Assembly (NCBI GenBank): GCA_023430885.1
Contig: JAEYYH010000005.1
Location: forward strand, 62,001-126,000
Direction of reading: 5' to 3'
DNA from: Bacillota bacterium
Lineage (GTDB): Bacteria > Bacillota_I > Bacilli_A > RF39 > UBA660
Length of the DNA: 64,000 nucleotides
Positions 1-8,153 of the stretch are shown piece by piece. Each line of letters begins with the position of its first letter. The stretch's first letter is position 1. The notes under the pieces were generated by a model. The model was not told the DNA's origin and made no database searches. It saw only the letters and a program-made list of their open reading frames with translations. Both the position numbers and the translations under genes were made by a program.

Positions 1-72
1 GCCAAACATTGTTTGGGTTAAACTATTAAGTGCTTCTTCAATATTATCTTCTGTTAATTGTGATGTTATCAT
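1..72 (-). CDS. Unknown protein, N-terminal fragment (runs off the left edge)
   Basis: A start codon at 70-72 on the minus strand is preceded by a good AGGAGG ribosome site (around 80-87) and opens a frame to the window edge. The 24 visible residues begin MITSQLTEDNIEEALNSL and are acidic, with no signal peptide. I do not recognise the product. It is divergent from the cotE-like gene. Confidence 0.55.
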   Translation of the reverse strand, partial: MITSQLTEDNIEEALNSLTQTMFG

Positions 73-216
73 TTTATACCTCCTATGTAACATAACTTCA
101 ATTTATCACTAAAAGTAAAGTAAATCAAGGAATTTTATTTATTTTTATTTGGGAAATAAAGTTTCTTTTAAAAATATAAACAAACGCATATTTTTGTGCA
201 TTTTTATAAGTCCTCG

Positions 217-225
217 CATAAACTA
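217..225 (+). promoter_or_regulatory. Possible sporulation-sigma -10 element upstream of the cotE-like gene
   Basis: CATAAACTA lies 18 bases before the start and fits the CATANNNT(A) -10 shape of SigE/SigK promoters in Bacillus. I do not see a convincing -35 at the right spacing, so this is only suggestive. There is no TATAAT box in the 170-base divergent region, unlike in front of most genes of the window. Confidence 0.25.
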
Positions 226-242
226 AAGTAAGAGGTGATAAT

Positions 243-785
243 ATGGCTTCATATAAAGAAATTGTTACTAAAGCAATAGTAGGGAAAGGGAAAAAATATT
301 TCAAAAATAATTATAGTATTGAGGCAAGTGGCCCTACAAATGTTTTAGGATGCTGGGTTATAAACCATAAATTTAAAGGATATAAAAGTGGCGACAAAGT
401 AGGAGTAGATGGTTCTTTTGATGTAAATATTTGGTATAGCTATGAAAACGACTCTAAAACAGCAGTAATAAATAAGAACATAAAATATAATGACTTATTT
501 AATGTTAAAGTTAGAGAAGATGCAGATTTATCAGGTGATACTGAAATAATTGTAAGAACTTTAAAACAACCTACTTGTTCTGGCGTAAATATTAGTAATG
601 GTATAATTAGCTTTGATATTGAAAAAGAATTAGGTGTAGAAATAGTCGGCGAAACAAAAATGAAAATATCTATTGAAGAGGATGAAGAACCATGGGAAGA
701 AATACTAGATGATGTTGATGAAGATGCTCTAAAAGAAATAGATGAAAACGTTGATCCTGAATATTTAGAAAAAACTGTTAAATAA
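243..785 (+). CDS. cotE: CotE-like outer spore coat morphogenetic protein
   Basis: The 180-residue product matches Bacillus CotE in length and layout as I recall that family. It has an N-terminal YKEIVTKAIVGKGKK stretch, then GCWVINHKF, a VNIWYSYEND motif, a central beta-rich domain with VRTLKQPTC, VVGETK-type IVGETKMKI, and a very acidic tail (about residues 140-180) ending near NVDPEYLEK. In Bacillus CotE is the scaffold on which the outer coat assembles in the mother cell. The start is supported by AGAGGTGATAAT just upstream, and a hairpin terminator follows the stop. In Bacillus cotE lies beside miaB and ricA; here the only miaB is at the opposite end of the window. It is good evidence that the organism, or its recent ancestor, sporulates. 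Confidence 0.85.
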   Translation: MASYKEIVTKAIVGKGKKYFKNNYSIEASGPTNVLGCWVINHKFKGYKSGDKVGVDGSFDVNIWYSYENDSKTAVINKNIKYNDLFNVKVREDADLSGDTEIIVRTLKQPTCSGVNISNGIISFDIEKELGVEIVGETKMKISIEEDEEPWEEILDDVDEDALKEIDENVDPEYLEKTVK

Positions 786-800
786 TAATAAAAAACAATT

Positions 801-832
801 TGTCAACAATAAAAGGTTGACACTGTTTTTTT
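801..832 (+). terminator. Terminator of the cotE-like gene, overlapping the rpsP promoter
   Basis: TGTCAAC (801-807) pairs with GTTGACA (816-822) and is followed by CTG and a run of T. The 3' arm also contains the TTGACA -35 box of the next promoter. Confidence 0.7.
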
Positions 833-845
833 ATTATGTTAAAAT
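817..845 (+). promoter_or_regulatory. SigA-type promoter of rpsP-khpA
   Basis: TTGACA (817-822), a 17-base spacer and TAAAAT (840-845) make a near-consensus vegetative promoter, about 27 bases before the rpsP start. Its -35 lies in the 3' arm of the upstream terminator and its spacer holds the T-tract. Confidence 0.65.
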
Positions 846-871
846 TAGTAACAGTGAATGGAGGGAACTAG

Positions 872-1147
872 ATGGCAGTAAAATTAAGACTTAAAAGAAT
901 GGGAACTAAAAAGAGACCATTTTACCGTGTTATAGCAGCTGATTCAAGAAGTCCAAGAGACGGACGTTTTATTGAAGTTGTTGGTACATACAATCCAATC
1001 GTAGAACCAGCTGAAATAAAATTAGATGAAGAAAAAGCTATGAAATGGCTTAGCGAAGGAGCTATTCCAACTGATACTGTAAGAGATTTATTCAGAAGTC
1101 AAGGAATCATGGAAAAATTCCATAATTCTAAAAAAGAAAGCAAATAA
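872..1147 (+). CDS. rpsP: 30S ribosomal protein S16
   Basis: The 91-residue basic protein has the bS16 signature: an N-terminal VKLRLKRMGTKKRPFYRVIAADSR, then PRDGRFIEVVGTYNP and a C-terminal helix with WLSEGAIPTDTVRDLF. S16 is an assembly protein of the small ribosomal subunit. The start is fixed by GGAGGG upstream. khpA follows after 3 bases, as in Bacillus (rpsP-ylqC), but the rimM, trmD and rplS genes usually found next are absent; a terminator and a pilin-like gene come instead. Confidence 0.98.
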   Translation: MAVKLRLKRMGTKKRPFYRVIAADSRSPRDGRFIEVVGTYNPIVEPAEIKLDEEKAMKWLSEGAIPTDTVRDLFRSQGIMEKFHNSKKESK

Positions 1148-1150
1148 TAA

Positions 1151-1396
1151 ATGAACGCAGTAGAATTAACTGAATTCTTAATTAAGAATTTAGTAAAAGA
1201 ACCAGACATGGTATCAGTTAAACAATTAGCCGATGAGGATGACTCTACAGTTATACAAGTTTTAGTTGACAATAATGATATGGGTGCTGTTATTGGAAGA
1301 AGTGGTAATATAGCAAAAGCTATAAGAGTACTTGTTCAAGCATCTGCATATGCTACTGGTCAGAAAAGAGTAAGAATCGATATAGATTCATTTTAA
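1151..1396 (+). CDS. khpA: KH-domain RNA-binding protein KhpA (YlqC)
   Basis: The 81-residue protein is essentially one KH domain with the GxxG-type loop in VIGRSGNIAKAIRVLV (about residues 47-62). KhpA binds RNA, usually with KhpB/Jag, and affects elongation and division in Firmicutes. It is translated in an operon with rpsP (gap of 3 bases), and a strong hairpin terminator sits directly on its stop codon. Confidence 0.93.
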   Translation: MNAVELTEFLIKNLVKEPDMVSVKQLADEDDSTVIQVLVDNNDMGAVIGRSGNIAKAIRVLVQASAYATGQKRVRIDIDSF

Positions 1397-1420
1397 GAAG
1401 TTGATACTTCTTTTTTTTTT
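1395..1420 (+). terminator. Intrinsic terminator after rpsP-khpA
   Basis: AAGAAGT (1395-1401), loop TGAT, ACTTCTT (1406-1412), then a T-tract to 1420. The hairpin overlaps the khpA stop codon. Confidence 0.85.
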
Positions 1421-1440
1421 ACTTATCATATTGATAATTT

Positions 1441-1501
1441 ACTACCACTATGTTATTATTATCATAGTAAAAAAGTAGTATAAGTAAAAGGTAGTATAAG
1501 T
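1441..1501 (+). repeat. Nested inverted and direct repeat before the large pilin-like gene
   Basis: ACTAC/ACTATG (1441-1452) can pair with CATAGT (1463-1468) and GTAGT (1475-1479). GTAGTATAAGT then occurs twice (1475-1485 and 1491-1501) with a 16-base period. It could be a leader hairpin or a regulator site; function unknown. Confidence 0.4.
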
Positions 1502-1514
1502 GAAGAGGTATTAT

Positions 1515-4220
1515 ATGTCGAGTAAAAATAAAGCTTTTACCTTAATTGAACTTTTAGCAGTAATTTTAATTCTTGGAATAATTGCCCTTATTGCCATACC
1601 AATGGTTTTAAACGTAATAAAAGATGCCAAAAAGGGTGCCTTAAAAGATACAGCCAGCAAAATTTTGAATGCAGCTGAACAAAAAACTATTCTTGATGAT
1701 GAAGAAAAAATATATATTATTCAAGATGGAAAACTTGAAAATAATGACTTGAATATAAAAATCAAGAAAAATATTGATTTTGGAATCATTGTTGTTTATC
1801 CAGATGATTCATATACAGTAGTTATATCTGATGGTAAGTATTGTGCAACTGGAAGTAACGATTCTGAAGTAACTGTCACTGATGGAAAATGCGATTTAGA
1901 TACAGGTTCAGATGTTTATGTACTTAGTTCGAAAAAATTAGTTGCAACTAATTCTAATTACAGCACTATTATATATAACAATAGTACTAATGCTGATATT
2001 GAGGTTAAATATATTACTAGTAGAGTAGAACAAAAATTTGGTACTGATAGTAGTAAATGGGATTCAGCAAGTACTTTAGGTAATAAATCTACAAAGTTAG
2101 AATACTCAGGAGATACAATTATTCCAGGGACTTTTTATGTTCACTTATTAATAGATGATGGTACTACTAAAACGGAAACTGTTTCTACTAGTGTACATGT
2201 TGTAATTGATGAAAAAGTTCGTATTAAAAAGCTTACAGATTTATATAACACTCTTGTAAGTAATAATACACCACAAATTTCTACTTCTTCTATAATTGAA
2301 ACAGATTTTGTACAACCTTGGACATATGTTGAAGATAATTTATTAATTTTAACACGTAAATTTAAAGCTTTAAAAAGAGCAGGTTATAAAAATGTTATAA
2401 TTCAGTATCCAGCTTCTATTGTTGAAGATGCTGAGGGAAATTTAAAACTAGGAGAGGTTTTTTATACCTCTAAACTTGATCAGTATATCGATGAAGATAC
2501 TGTTATGTATGACGAGACTATTGATAAAATGATGCAGGCGGCTATTAATGCTGGAATAGATGTATATATGGGATCAGTAGTAACAAGTCTTTGGTGGGAT
2601 ACTGACAATTTAAAGAGTAATGATTTTTATAACAAACTTACTGAAATAACTAATGATATACAAACGGAAGTTTATAATAAGTATAAAGATTTTGGTAATA
2701 TAAAAGGTTGGTACTGGGCTAATGAAATGTATACTTCACCAGACGGAATGGAAAACTATTGGGTAAATTATTTAAATAATTTTATTGATCATATAAATAC
2801 TATTAATTCATCTTTACCACTTCTAGTTTCACCTTTTATAAGTTCTATAACTGGAGCAGATAACACAGATGTTGCTAATCAGTGGACTTATATAGTAAAC
2901 AATACTAATTTTAAATCAGGCGATATAATTGCCTTTCAAGATGGGTATGGTAATGCTGAATACGGCGAGAGCGAAATTAATGATTTTATAAGTATAATTA
3001 GAGATTCTATTAAAACAAATAAGCCATATGTTAAATTTTATTTGAATGTTGAAAATTATGCTAGTGAAATTCTAAATGGTGGAACAAAATCAACCGAAAT
3101 TGCAAGATTAATTAAGCAATTAGATATTGGAAAATTTTATGCTGATGGATTCACATCGTTTTCTTACTTACACTATTATAATCCATATCAAATGAGTCCA
3201 ACAGGTAAAGGATTGAATGGTAATCAGTACGATATAAATTATCGTAATATGCTTGGATTTGATACTTCAGATACATCAATGGTTCTTGCAAGTACTGCTC
3301 CAGCAGGTGGGTATGTTTATGTTGATACAAATGGTGATGAAGCACCAATTCCAGCAGGTTTTACAATTTCTACTGTCGCATCAGAAAGAGTTATAAAAAA
3401 CGGTTTGGTTATTAAAGATACTTATGGTAATGAATTTGTTTTTATCCCAACATATCTAGGAATAAAAGATCAAAATCATGTCTATAGAGTTAATGAAGGA
3501 CACAATGCTGCTTATAGTCGTTTCCTTGGTAATGGTTTATCAGATTTAACTACTGTACATGCTGATACATTACCTTCAGGTGTAGCAAATGAATATGGGC
3601 AAATAACCAAATATTTTGGATTTTATATTGGAAGATATGAAGCTAGTTATAATAATAATGGTGGTAAAAATAGTATTGCTATCAAAAAAACTACTGACAT
3701 TAACGCCTCTAATGATTTTTGGCCAGTATTTGCTGATTCATCAGCATATGATGGCAAATTAATGCTTAATATAAAATATTCTGAAGCAAAAGTTTTTGCA
3801 GAAAAAATGGCATCAGATTATGGATATTCATCAGGTATTAAAACTGGTATTCCAACAGGAACGCAATGGGATTCAATGTTACGCTGGTGTGAATTGCAAG
3901 ACTATCATATATATAAATCATATGATGGTTCACAATGGGGCAATTATACTGATTCAATAGGATCAGCTGCTAGTGGAAACTATGAGTCAGGTGTTTTAAA
4001 AGGAACAGGAAGTAACGAAGGATGGAAAGCAAAAAATGTTTATGATGTAGCAGGAAATCTAAGAGAGTGGACAAGTGAACTTAATGCTAATGGTGATGCT
4101 CTATTAAGATCAAATAGTTATAGTGGAGCTGGCAAATCAGGAAGTCCATCATACGCAATACCAATTTCTGGATATTTAGTTCCAGATGCAGGATTTAGAG
4201 TTGTTTTATATATTCCTTAA
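1515..4220 (+). CDS. Pilin-like fusion: class III leader, DUF4434 glycosidase-like barrel, FGE-sulfatase domain
   Basis: A 901-residue surface protein. Residues 1-30 are a type IV prepilin leader: short basic stretch, cleavage site A7|F8, FTLIELLAV with Glu at mature position +5, then one long hydrophobic helix. A short pilin body ends in a Cys pair (DGKYCATG...DGKC). About 130-250 is beta-rich. About 262-575 looks like DUF4434, a (beta/alpha)8 glycoside-hydrolase-like family, with WYWANEMY as candidate acidic active site, VSPFIS, IAFQDGYG and FYLNVENY. About 616-901 is a formylglycine-generating-enzyme/sulfatase-modifying type (C-lectin) domain with EFVFIP, FYIGRYEAS, GIPTGTQWDSMLRW, VAGNLREW and a final GFRVVL. 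The ATG at 1515, after GAAGAGG, is preferred to an in-frame GTG at 1500. No assembly genes are adjacent. Role is inferred: a displayed glycan-acting or glycan-binding pilin. Confidence 0.85.
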   Translation: MSSKNKAFTLIELLAVILILGIIALIAIPMVLNVIKDAKKGALKDTASKILNAAEQKTILDDEEKIYIIQDGKLENNDLNIKIKKNIDFGIIVVYPDDSYTVVISDGKYCATGSNDSEVTVTDGKCDLDTGSDVYVLSSKKLVATNSNYSTIIYNNSTNADIEVKYITSRVEQKFGTDSSKWDSASTLGNKSTKLEYSGDTIIPGTFYVHLLIDDGTTKTETVSTSVHVVIDEKVRIKKLTDLYNTLVSNNTPQISTSSIIETDFVQPWTYVEDNLLILTRKFKALKRAGYKNVIIQYPASIVEDAEGNLKLGEVFYTSKLDQYIDEDTVMYDETIDKMMQAAINAGIDVYMGSVVTSLWWDTDNLKSNDFYNKLTEITNDIQTEVYNKYKDFGNIKGWYWANEMYTSPDGMENYWVNYLNNFIDHINTINSSLPLLVSPFISSITGADNTDVANQWTYIVNNTNFKSGDIIAFQDGYGNAEYGESEINDFISIIRDSIKTNKPYVKFYLNVENYASEILNGGTKSTEIARLIKQLDIGKFYADGFTSFSYLHYYNPYQMSPTGKGLNGNQYDINYRNMLGFDTSDTSMVLASTAPAGGYVYVDTNGDEAPIPAGFTISTVASERVIKNGLVIKDTYGNEFVFIPTYLGIKDQNHVYRVNEGHNAAYSRFLGNGLSDLTTVHADTLPSGVANEYGQITKYFGFYIGRYEASYNNNGGKNSIAIKKTTDINASNDFWPVFADSSAYDGKLMLNIKYSEAKVFAEKMASDYGYSSGIKTGIPTGTQWDSMLRWCELQDYHIYKSYDGSQWGNYTDSIGSAASGNYESGVLKGTGSNEGWKAKNVYDVAGNLREWTSELNANGDALLRSNSYSGAGKSGSPSYAIPISGYLVPDAGFRVVLYIP

Positions 4221-4230
4221 AATAAAATAC

Positions 4231-4273
4231 AAGGAGAAAAGGATTATCAGTAATTGACAATCCTTTTTCCTTG
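4231..4273 (+). terminator. Long hairpin after the pilin fusion gene
   Basis: AAGGAGAAAAGGATT (4231-4245) pairs with AATCCTTTTTCCTT (4259-4272). There is no long T-tract after it, so termination is likely but not certain. Confidence 0.55.
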
Positions 4274-4324
4274 AAATCAAGCATAATTTATATTATAATG
4301 TATATGTAGAAGTGAGGCTAAGAT

Positions 4325-5044
4325 ATGAGTGAAGAAATACTTAGGATACCGACTCATGTAGGTATTATAGTAGATGGTAATGGAAGATGGGCTAAAGAAA
4401 GAGGTTTATCTAGAAGTATGGGTCACAAGGCTGGTGCCGATAATTTAGAAAAAATAAGCAAGTATGCTTTTAAATGTGGAGTTAAAGTTCTTAGTCTATA
4501 TGTTTTTTCAACAGAAAACTTCAAACGAAGTAAAGAAGAAGTTGATTATCTAATGGATTTATTTACGAATAAATTTAAGAAGGATGCTAAAAAATATAAT
4601 AAGGAAAATATTAAAGTTATATTTTCTGGCAGAAGAGAACCATTAAGTCAAAATGTACTAGATACTATTGATAATATGACGAACATGACAAAAGATAATA
4701 CAGGCGGTATAATTAATTTTTGTCTAAATTATGGTGGACAGTCAGAAATAATTGATGCTATTAAAAAACTTAAAAGAGATGATGTTGATATTGATAACTT
4801 AGACATAGAAACATTTAATCATTATATGTATCAAGATCTACCACCAATTGATTTAATGATAAGAACAAGTGGAGAACAAAGAATAAGTAATTTTATGCTA
4901 TGGCAATGTTCTTATTCGGAATTTTATTTTCCAGATACTTATTTTCCAGATTTTCATAAAGATGAATTTGATTTAGCTATACTTAAATATAATAAAAGAG
5001 ATAGACGTTTTGGAGGAATAAACTATGAAACAAAGAGCAATTAG
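4325..5044 (+). CDS. uppS: Undecaprenyl diphosphate synthase (isoprenyl transferase)
   Basis: The 239-residue cis-prenyltransferase makes the C55 lipid carrier for cell wall synthesis from isopentenyl and farnesyl diphosphates. Visible family signatures are HVGIIVDGNGRWA with the catalytic Asp near residue 17, GHKAGADN, the YVFSTENFKR segment, and near the C-terminus RTSGEQRISNFMLWQ followed by SEFYFPD. It starts after GTGAGGCTAAG. It overlaps cdsA by 20 bases in the usual Firmicute order uppS-cdsA-rseP. The frr gene normally upstream is not here. Confidence 0.96.
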   Translation: MSEEILRIPTHVGIIVDGNGRWAKERGLSRSMGHKAGADNLEKISKYAFKCGVKVLSLYVFSTENFKRSKEEVDYLMDLFTNKFKKDAKKYNKENIKVIFSGRREPLSQNVLDTIDNMTNMTKDNTGGIINFCLNYGGQSEIIDAIKKLKRDDVDIDNLDIETFNHYMYQDLPPIDLMIRTSGEQRISNFMLWQCSYSEFYFPDTYFPDFHKDEFDLAILKYNKRDRRFGGINYETKSN

Positions 5045-5825
5045 TGCACTTATTATGATCATTATATGCGTTCCACTTTTAATACTAGGTGGACTATATT
5101 TTAATATTGGAGTATTTATACTTGCAATGTTAGCTTTAAAAGAATTTTTGGATATTAAGGAGACTAAAAAAAGAGTACCTAGTTTTGTTAAAGTAATTTC
5201 TTACGCATTTTTAGTTATGCTAATAGCTATTAATGTAAGTAGTGAAGTATTAACTTTTCAGATGGATTATAGAGTAATAAGTGGGTTACTTTTAACTTTC
5301 TTAGTACCAACTATTTTATATCATGATAGGGAAAAATATAGTATTAATGATGCATTTTATTTAATAGGAGGTTTATTCTTTTTAGCTCTATCTATGATAC
5401 TTCTTATTAACGTTAGAAGTTATAGTTTGATGATGGTAATCTACTTACTTTTAATCACAGTTATGACAGATACATTTGCATATTTAACAGGTATGCTTAT
5501 TGGTAAAAATAAATTATTAGAATCTATTTCACCAAAGAAAACTTGGGAAGGAACAATTGGTGGGACAGTACTTGCAGTATTTATAAGTACTATGTTCTAC
5601 ACAACAACAATTAACCCTGAAATAGAATTATATAAGGTAATATTTGCTGGTATATTTTTATCTATATTAGGTCAGTTTGGAGATTTATTCTTCTCAGCTA
5701 TAAAAAGATATTATGGTAAAAAAGATTTTTCAAATCTTATACCTGGACATGGTGGAATATTAGACAGAATGGATAGCATAATATTTGTATTGTTAGGTTT
5801 TATGTTTTTCATTTCAATATTGTAA
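5025..5825 (+). CDS. cdsA: Phosphatidate cytidylyltransferase (CDP-diglyceride synthase)
   Basis: A 266-residue polytopic membrane enzyme with about eight hydrophobic segments. It condenses CTP with phosphatidate to give CDP-diacylglycerol for phospholipid synthesis. The family signature is clear: SPKKTWEGTIGG near residue 170 and KKDFSNLIPGHGGILDRMDS near 230-250. Its ribosome site GGAGGA lies inside the end of uppS, which suggests translational coupling. rseP follows after 11 bases; dxr, often found between these two genes, is missing. Confidence 0.95.
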   Translation: MKQRAISALIMIIICVPLLILGGLYFNIGVFILAMLALKEFLDIKETKKRVPSFVKVISYAFLVMLIAINVSSEVLTFQMDYRVISGLLLTFLVPTILYHDREKYSINDAFYLIGGLFFLALSMILLINVRSYSLMMVIYLLLITVMTDTFAYLTGMLIGKNKLLESISPKKTWEGTIGGTVLAVFISTMFYTTTINPEIELYKVIFAGIFLSILGQFGDLFFSAIKRYYGKKDFSNLIPGHGGILDRMDSIIFVLLGFMFFISIL

Positions 5826-5836
5826 AGGGTGGTTAG

Positions 5837-6880
5837 ATGACAATTATATATTTTGTATTAATATTAGGAATTACTGTATTTGTTCATGAATTAGGACATT
5901 TTATATTTGCTAAAAGAGCAGGTATTTATGTTTATGAATTCTCAATTGGTATGGGACCAGTATTAAAAAAGTGGAAAAGAAAAAATGACGAAACTGAGTA
6001 TTCAATAAGACTACTTCCAATTGGCGGTTTTGTTAGTATGGCTGGTGAAGCTGTTGAAGTAGATGAAAAAATACCAGTTAGTAAAAGACTTCAAAGTAAA
6101 ACTTGGGGTCAAAGATTTATGACTATAATAGCAGGTATTATGAATAATTTTATTCTAGCTATTATTATATTCTTTATAATTTCTTTAATAGCAGGAGCTC
6201 CTAAATCTCATGCTTATATTAATTATTTAGATGAAGACATGCCGGCTTATGATAGTGGTTTGGTTGCTGGTGATGAAATTGTTAAATTAAATGGTGAAAA
6301 TATATCTTCAGATATGCTTTTACTAAAACTTATGGTTAATGGTGATAATGCAGTAAGACTTACTGTAAAGCATGAAACCGGTGAATATGATAATGTAGTT
6401 ATTACACCAGTTAAAGTAGAAGATGATGGTAAAGAATCTTATAAGTTTGGCTTTGGTTTAGGTAATGAAACAGAACACGGATTATTAGCATCAATAAAAT
6501 ATGCTTTTACTAAACTTTATACTTTAATTGAGCAAATGGCTTATATTATAGGGTACTTAATAACAGGTAAACTATCACTTACTAGTTTATCAGGCCCAGT
6601 AGGTATTTATAATGTTGTTGGTGAAACAGCTAAAACTGGTTTTATAAACCTTGTTTATTTACTTGGATATATATCTGCTAATGTAGGATTTATGAATTTA
6701 CTTCCAATACCAGCCTTTGATGGTGGAAGATTATTATTCTTAATTATTGAAAAAATTAAAAGAAGTCCAGTAAGTGCTAAATTTGAAAACACCGTTCATG
6801 GTGTTGGATTAGTATTCTTAATGGCTTTAATGGTAGTTATAACATACAATGATATAGTAAATATATTTTTTGGAGGATAA
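5837..6880 (+). CDS. rseP: RIP metalloprotease RseP (site-2 protease family)
   Basis: The 347-residue intramembrane zinc protease has HELGH (about residues 18-22) in the first helix, a PDZ domain around 115-205, and the third zinc-ligand motif NLLPIPAFDGGR in the C-terminal membrane part. In Bacillus the homologue RasP cleaves anti-sigma factors, FtsL and signal-peptide remnants. Third gene of the uppS-cdsA-rseP unit. Confidence 0.95.
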   Translation: MTIIYFVLILGITVFVHELGHFIFAKRAGIYVYEFSIGMGPVLKKWKRKNDETEYSIRLLPIGGFVSMAGEAVEVDEKIPVSKRLQSKTWGQRFMTIIAGIMNNFILAIIIFFIISLIAGAPKSHAYINYLDEDMPAYDSGLVAGDEIVKLNGENISSDMLLLKLMVNGDNAVRLTVKHETGEYDNVVITPVKVEDDGKESYKFGFGLGNETEHGLLASIKYAFTKLYTLIEQMAYIIGYLITGKLSLTSLSGPVGIYNVVGETAKTGFINLVYLLGYISANVGFMNLLPIPAFDGGRLLFLIIEKIKRSPVSAKFENTVHGVGLVFLMALMVVITYNDIVNIFFGG

Positions 6881-6881
6881 T

Positions 6882-7223
6882 ATGATTAAAACAGTTATGA
6901 AGTATGCTGTAAATTATGATAAAGTAGTAAACTTTCTATATGATGACAAAGACTTTGTAACAAATAAAATAATTGAATATTATAAAAATTATGTATTAAA
7001 CGAAAATGAATCTAATAGGAAAATAAGAAGTTTAGATAATATTTTAGATAATTATATAAATGATGATAATTTTAGAGTATATGTAAAAACTCACATAAAT
7101 GAATTTAATACAAAAGAATATGGCATAGATTATTATTATGATATGGATATGATATTATCAAAACTTTTTAAAAGTTATTTATATTATAGAGAAGAAAATA
7201 TAACCAAAACAAAGTGGTTATAA
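6882..7223 (+). CDS. Unknown small protein between rseP and an ABC transporter
   Basis: A 113-residue protein rich in Tyr, Asn and Asp, apparently helical and cytoplasmic, without a membrane segment or a motif I recognise. The ATG at 6882 is right for the GGAGG at 6872-6876; a TTG four codons upstream would put the ribosome site inside the gene. It lies 1 base after rseP and 9 bases before the ATPase gene, so it is cotranscribed with them. Confidence 0.7.
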   Translation: MIKTVMKYAVNYDKVVNFLYDDKDFVTNKIIEYYKNYVLNENESNRKIRSLDNILDNYINDDNFRVYVKTHINEFNTKEYGIDYYYDMDMILSKLFKSYLYYREENITKTKWL

Positions 7224-7232
7224 GGAGTGTAT

Positions 7233-8153
7233 ATGTTAAAAGTAGATCATGTAACAAAATATTATGACAAATTTAAAGCAGTTGATGATTTATCTTTTGA
7301 AGTTAAACCAGGAGAAATATTTGGTCTTCTTGGTGTTAATGGAGCAGGTAAAACAACAACTTTTCGTATGATTATGGGATTATTAGATCCTACTGAAGGT
7401 AAGATAACATTGAATGGTAAAAACATCAATTATGATGTTACAAATGAAATAGGGTTTCTTACTGAAGAAAGAAGTCTTCTTACTAAAATGACTGTTAAAG
7501 AACAATGTTTATATTATGGTATTTTAAAAGGTATGAAGGAAGAAGATATCATAAAAAGATTAGATGAATTATTAAAAAAATTCTATGGAAAAGAAGAAAA
7601 ATTTGATTTAGAAAAATTCAAAAATAAAAAGATTAAAGAGTTATCAAAAGGTAATCAACAAAAGATTCAGTTTATTACAGCTATTATGCATAAACCAAAA
7701 TTAGTTATTCTTGATGAACCTTTTTCTGGACTTGATCCATTTAATGTTGAACTATTTGAAAATGAAATAGAAGAAATGGCTAGTAATGGAAGTATGATAA
7801 TTTTCTCATCACATCGTATGGAACATGTAGAATTATTCTGTAAAAAACTAGTTATACTAATGAATGGTAAATCTGTTTTAGAAGGGTATCTAAAAGATAT
7901 TAAAGAATCATATCGTAAGAAGAATATCAAAATAAAAGGTGATATTGATATAGATGCTATTAAGAAAATTGATGGTGTCGTTGGAGTAACGGTAGGTGCA
8001 GAAGAAACAGAAGTTAAGATAGAATCTAATGATATTGCTAAAGACGTCTTTAAAATAATATCTAAATCAAAAGATATTACTAAATATGCAGTTGAAGAGC
8101 CATCATTAAATGAAATCTTCGTAACTAAGGTAGGTGAAAGTTATGAAAAGTAA
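7233..8153 (+). CDS. ABC transporter ATP-binding protein, NatA-like
   Basis: The 306-residue ATPase has Walker A GVNGAGKTT (near residue 40), a signature motif in the less usual form LSKGNQQK, Walker B LVILDEPFSGLDP, and a switch His in SSHRMEHV. A C-terminal extension of about 80 residues is typical of the NatA/YhaQ group. Start is the ATG at 7233 after AAGGAG (7222-7227). It overlaps the permease gene that follows by 11 bases. The pair is probably an ABC-2 type exporter; sodium or peptide export cannot be told apart from sequence. Confidence 0.92.
   Translation: MLKVDHVTKYYDKFKAVDDLSFEVKPGEIFGLLGVNGAGKTTTFRMIMGLLDPTEGKITLNGKNINYDVTNEIGFLTEERSLLTKMTVKEQCLYYGILKGMKEEDIIKRLDELLKKFYGKEEKFDLEKFKNKKIKELSKGNQQKIQFITAIMHKPKLVILDEPFSGLDPFNVELFENEIEEMASNGSMIIFSSHRMEHVELFCKKLVILMNGKSVLEGYLKDIKESYRKKNIKIKGDIDIDAIKKIDGVVGVTVGAEETEVKIESNDIAKDVFKIISKSKDITKYAVEEPSLNEIFVTKVGESYEK

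Noticed and set aside
186..224. Full SigE promoter for the cotE-like gene (GCATATTT with CATAAACT)
   Set aside because: Both halves resemble SigE elements, but the spacer is 23 bases instead of the usual 14-15, so only the -10 part is reported, at low confidence.
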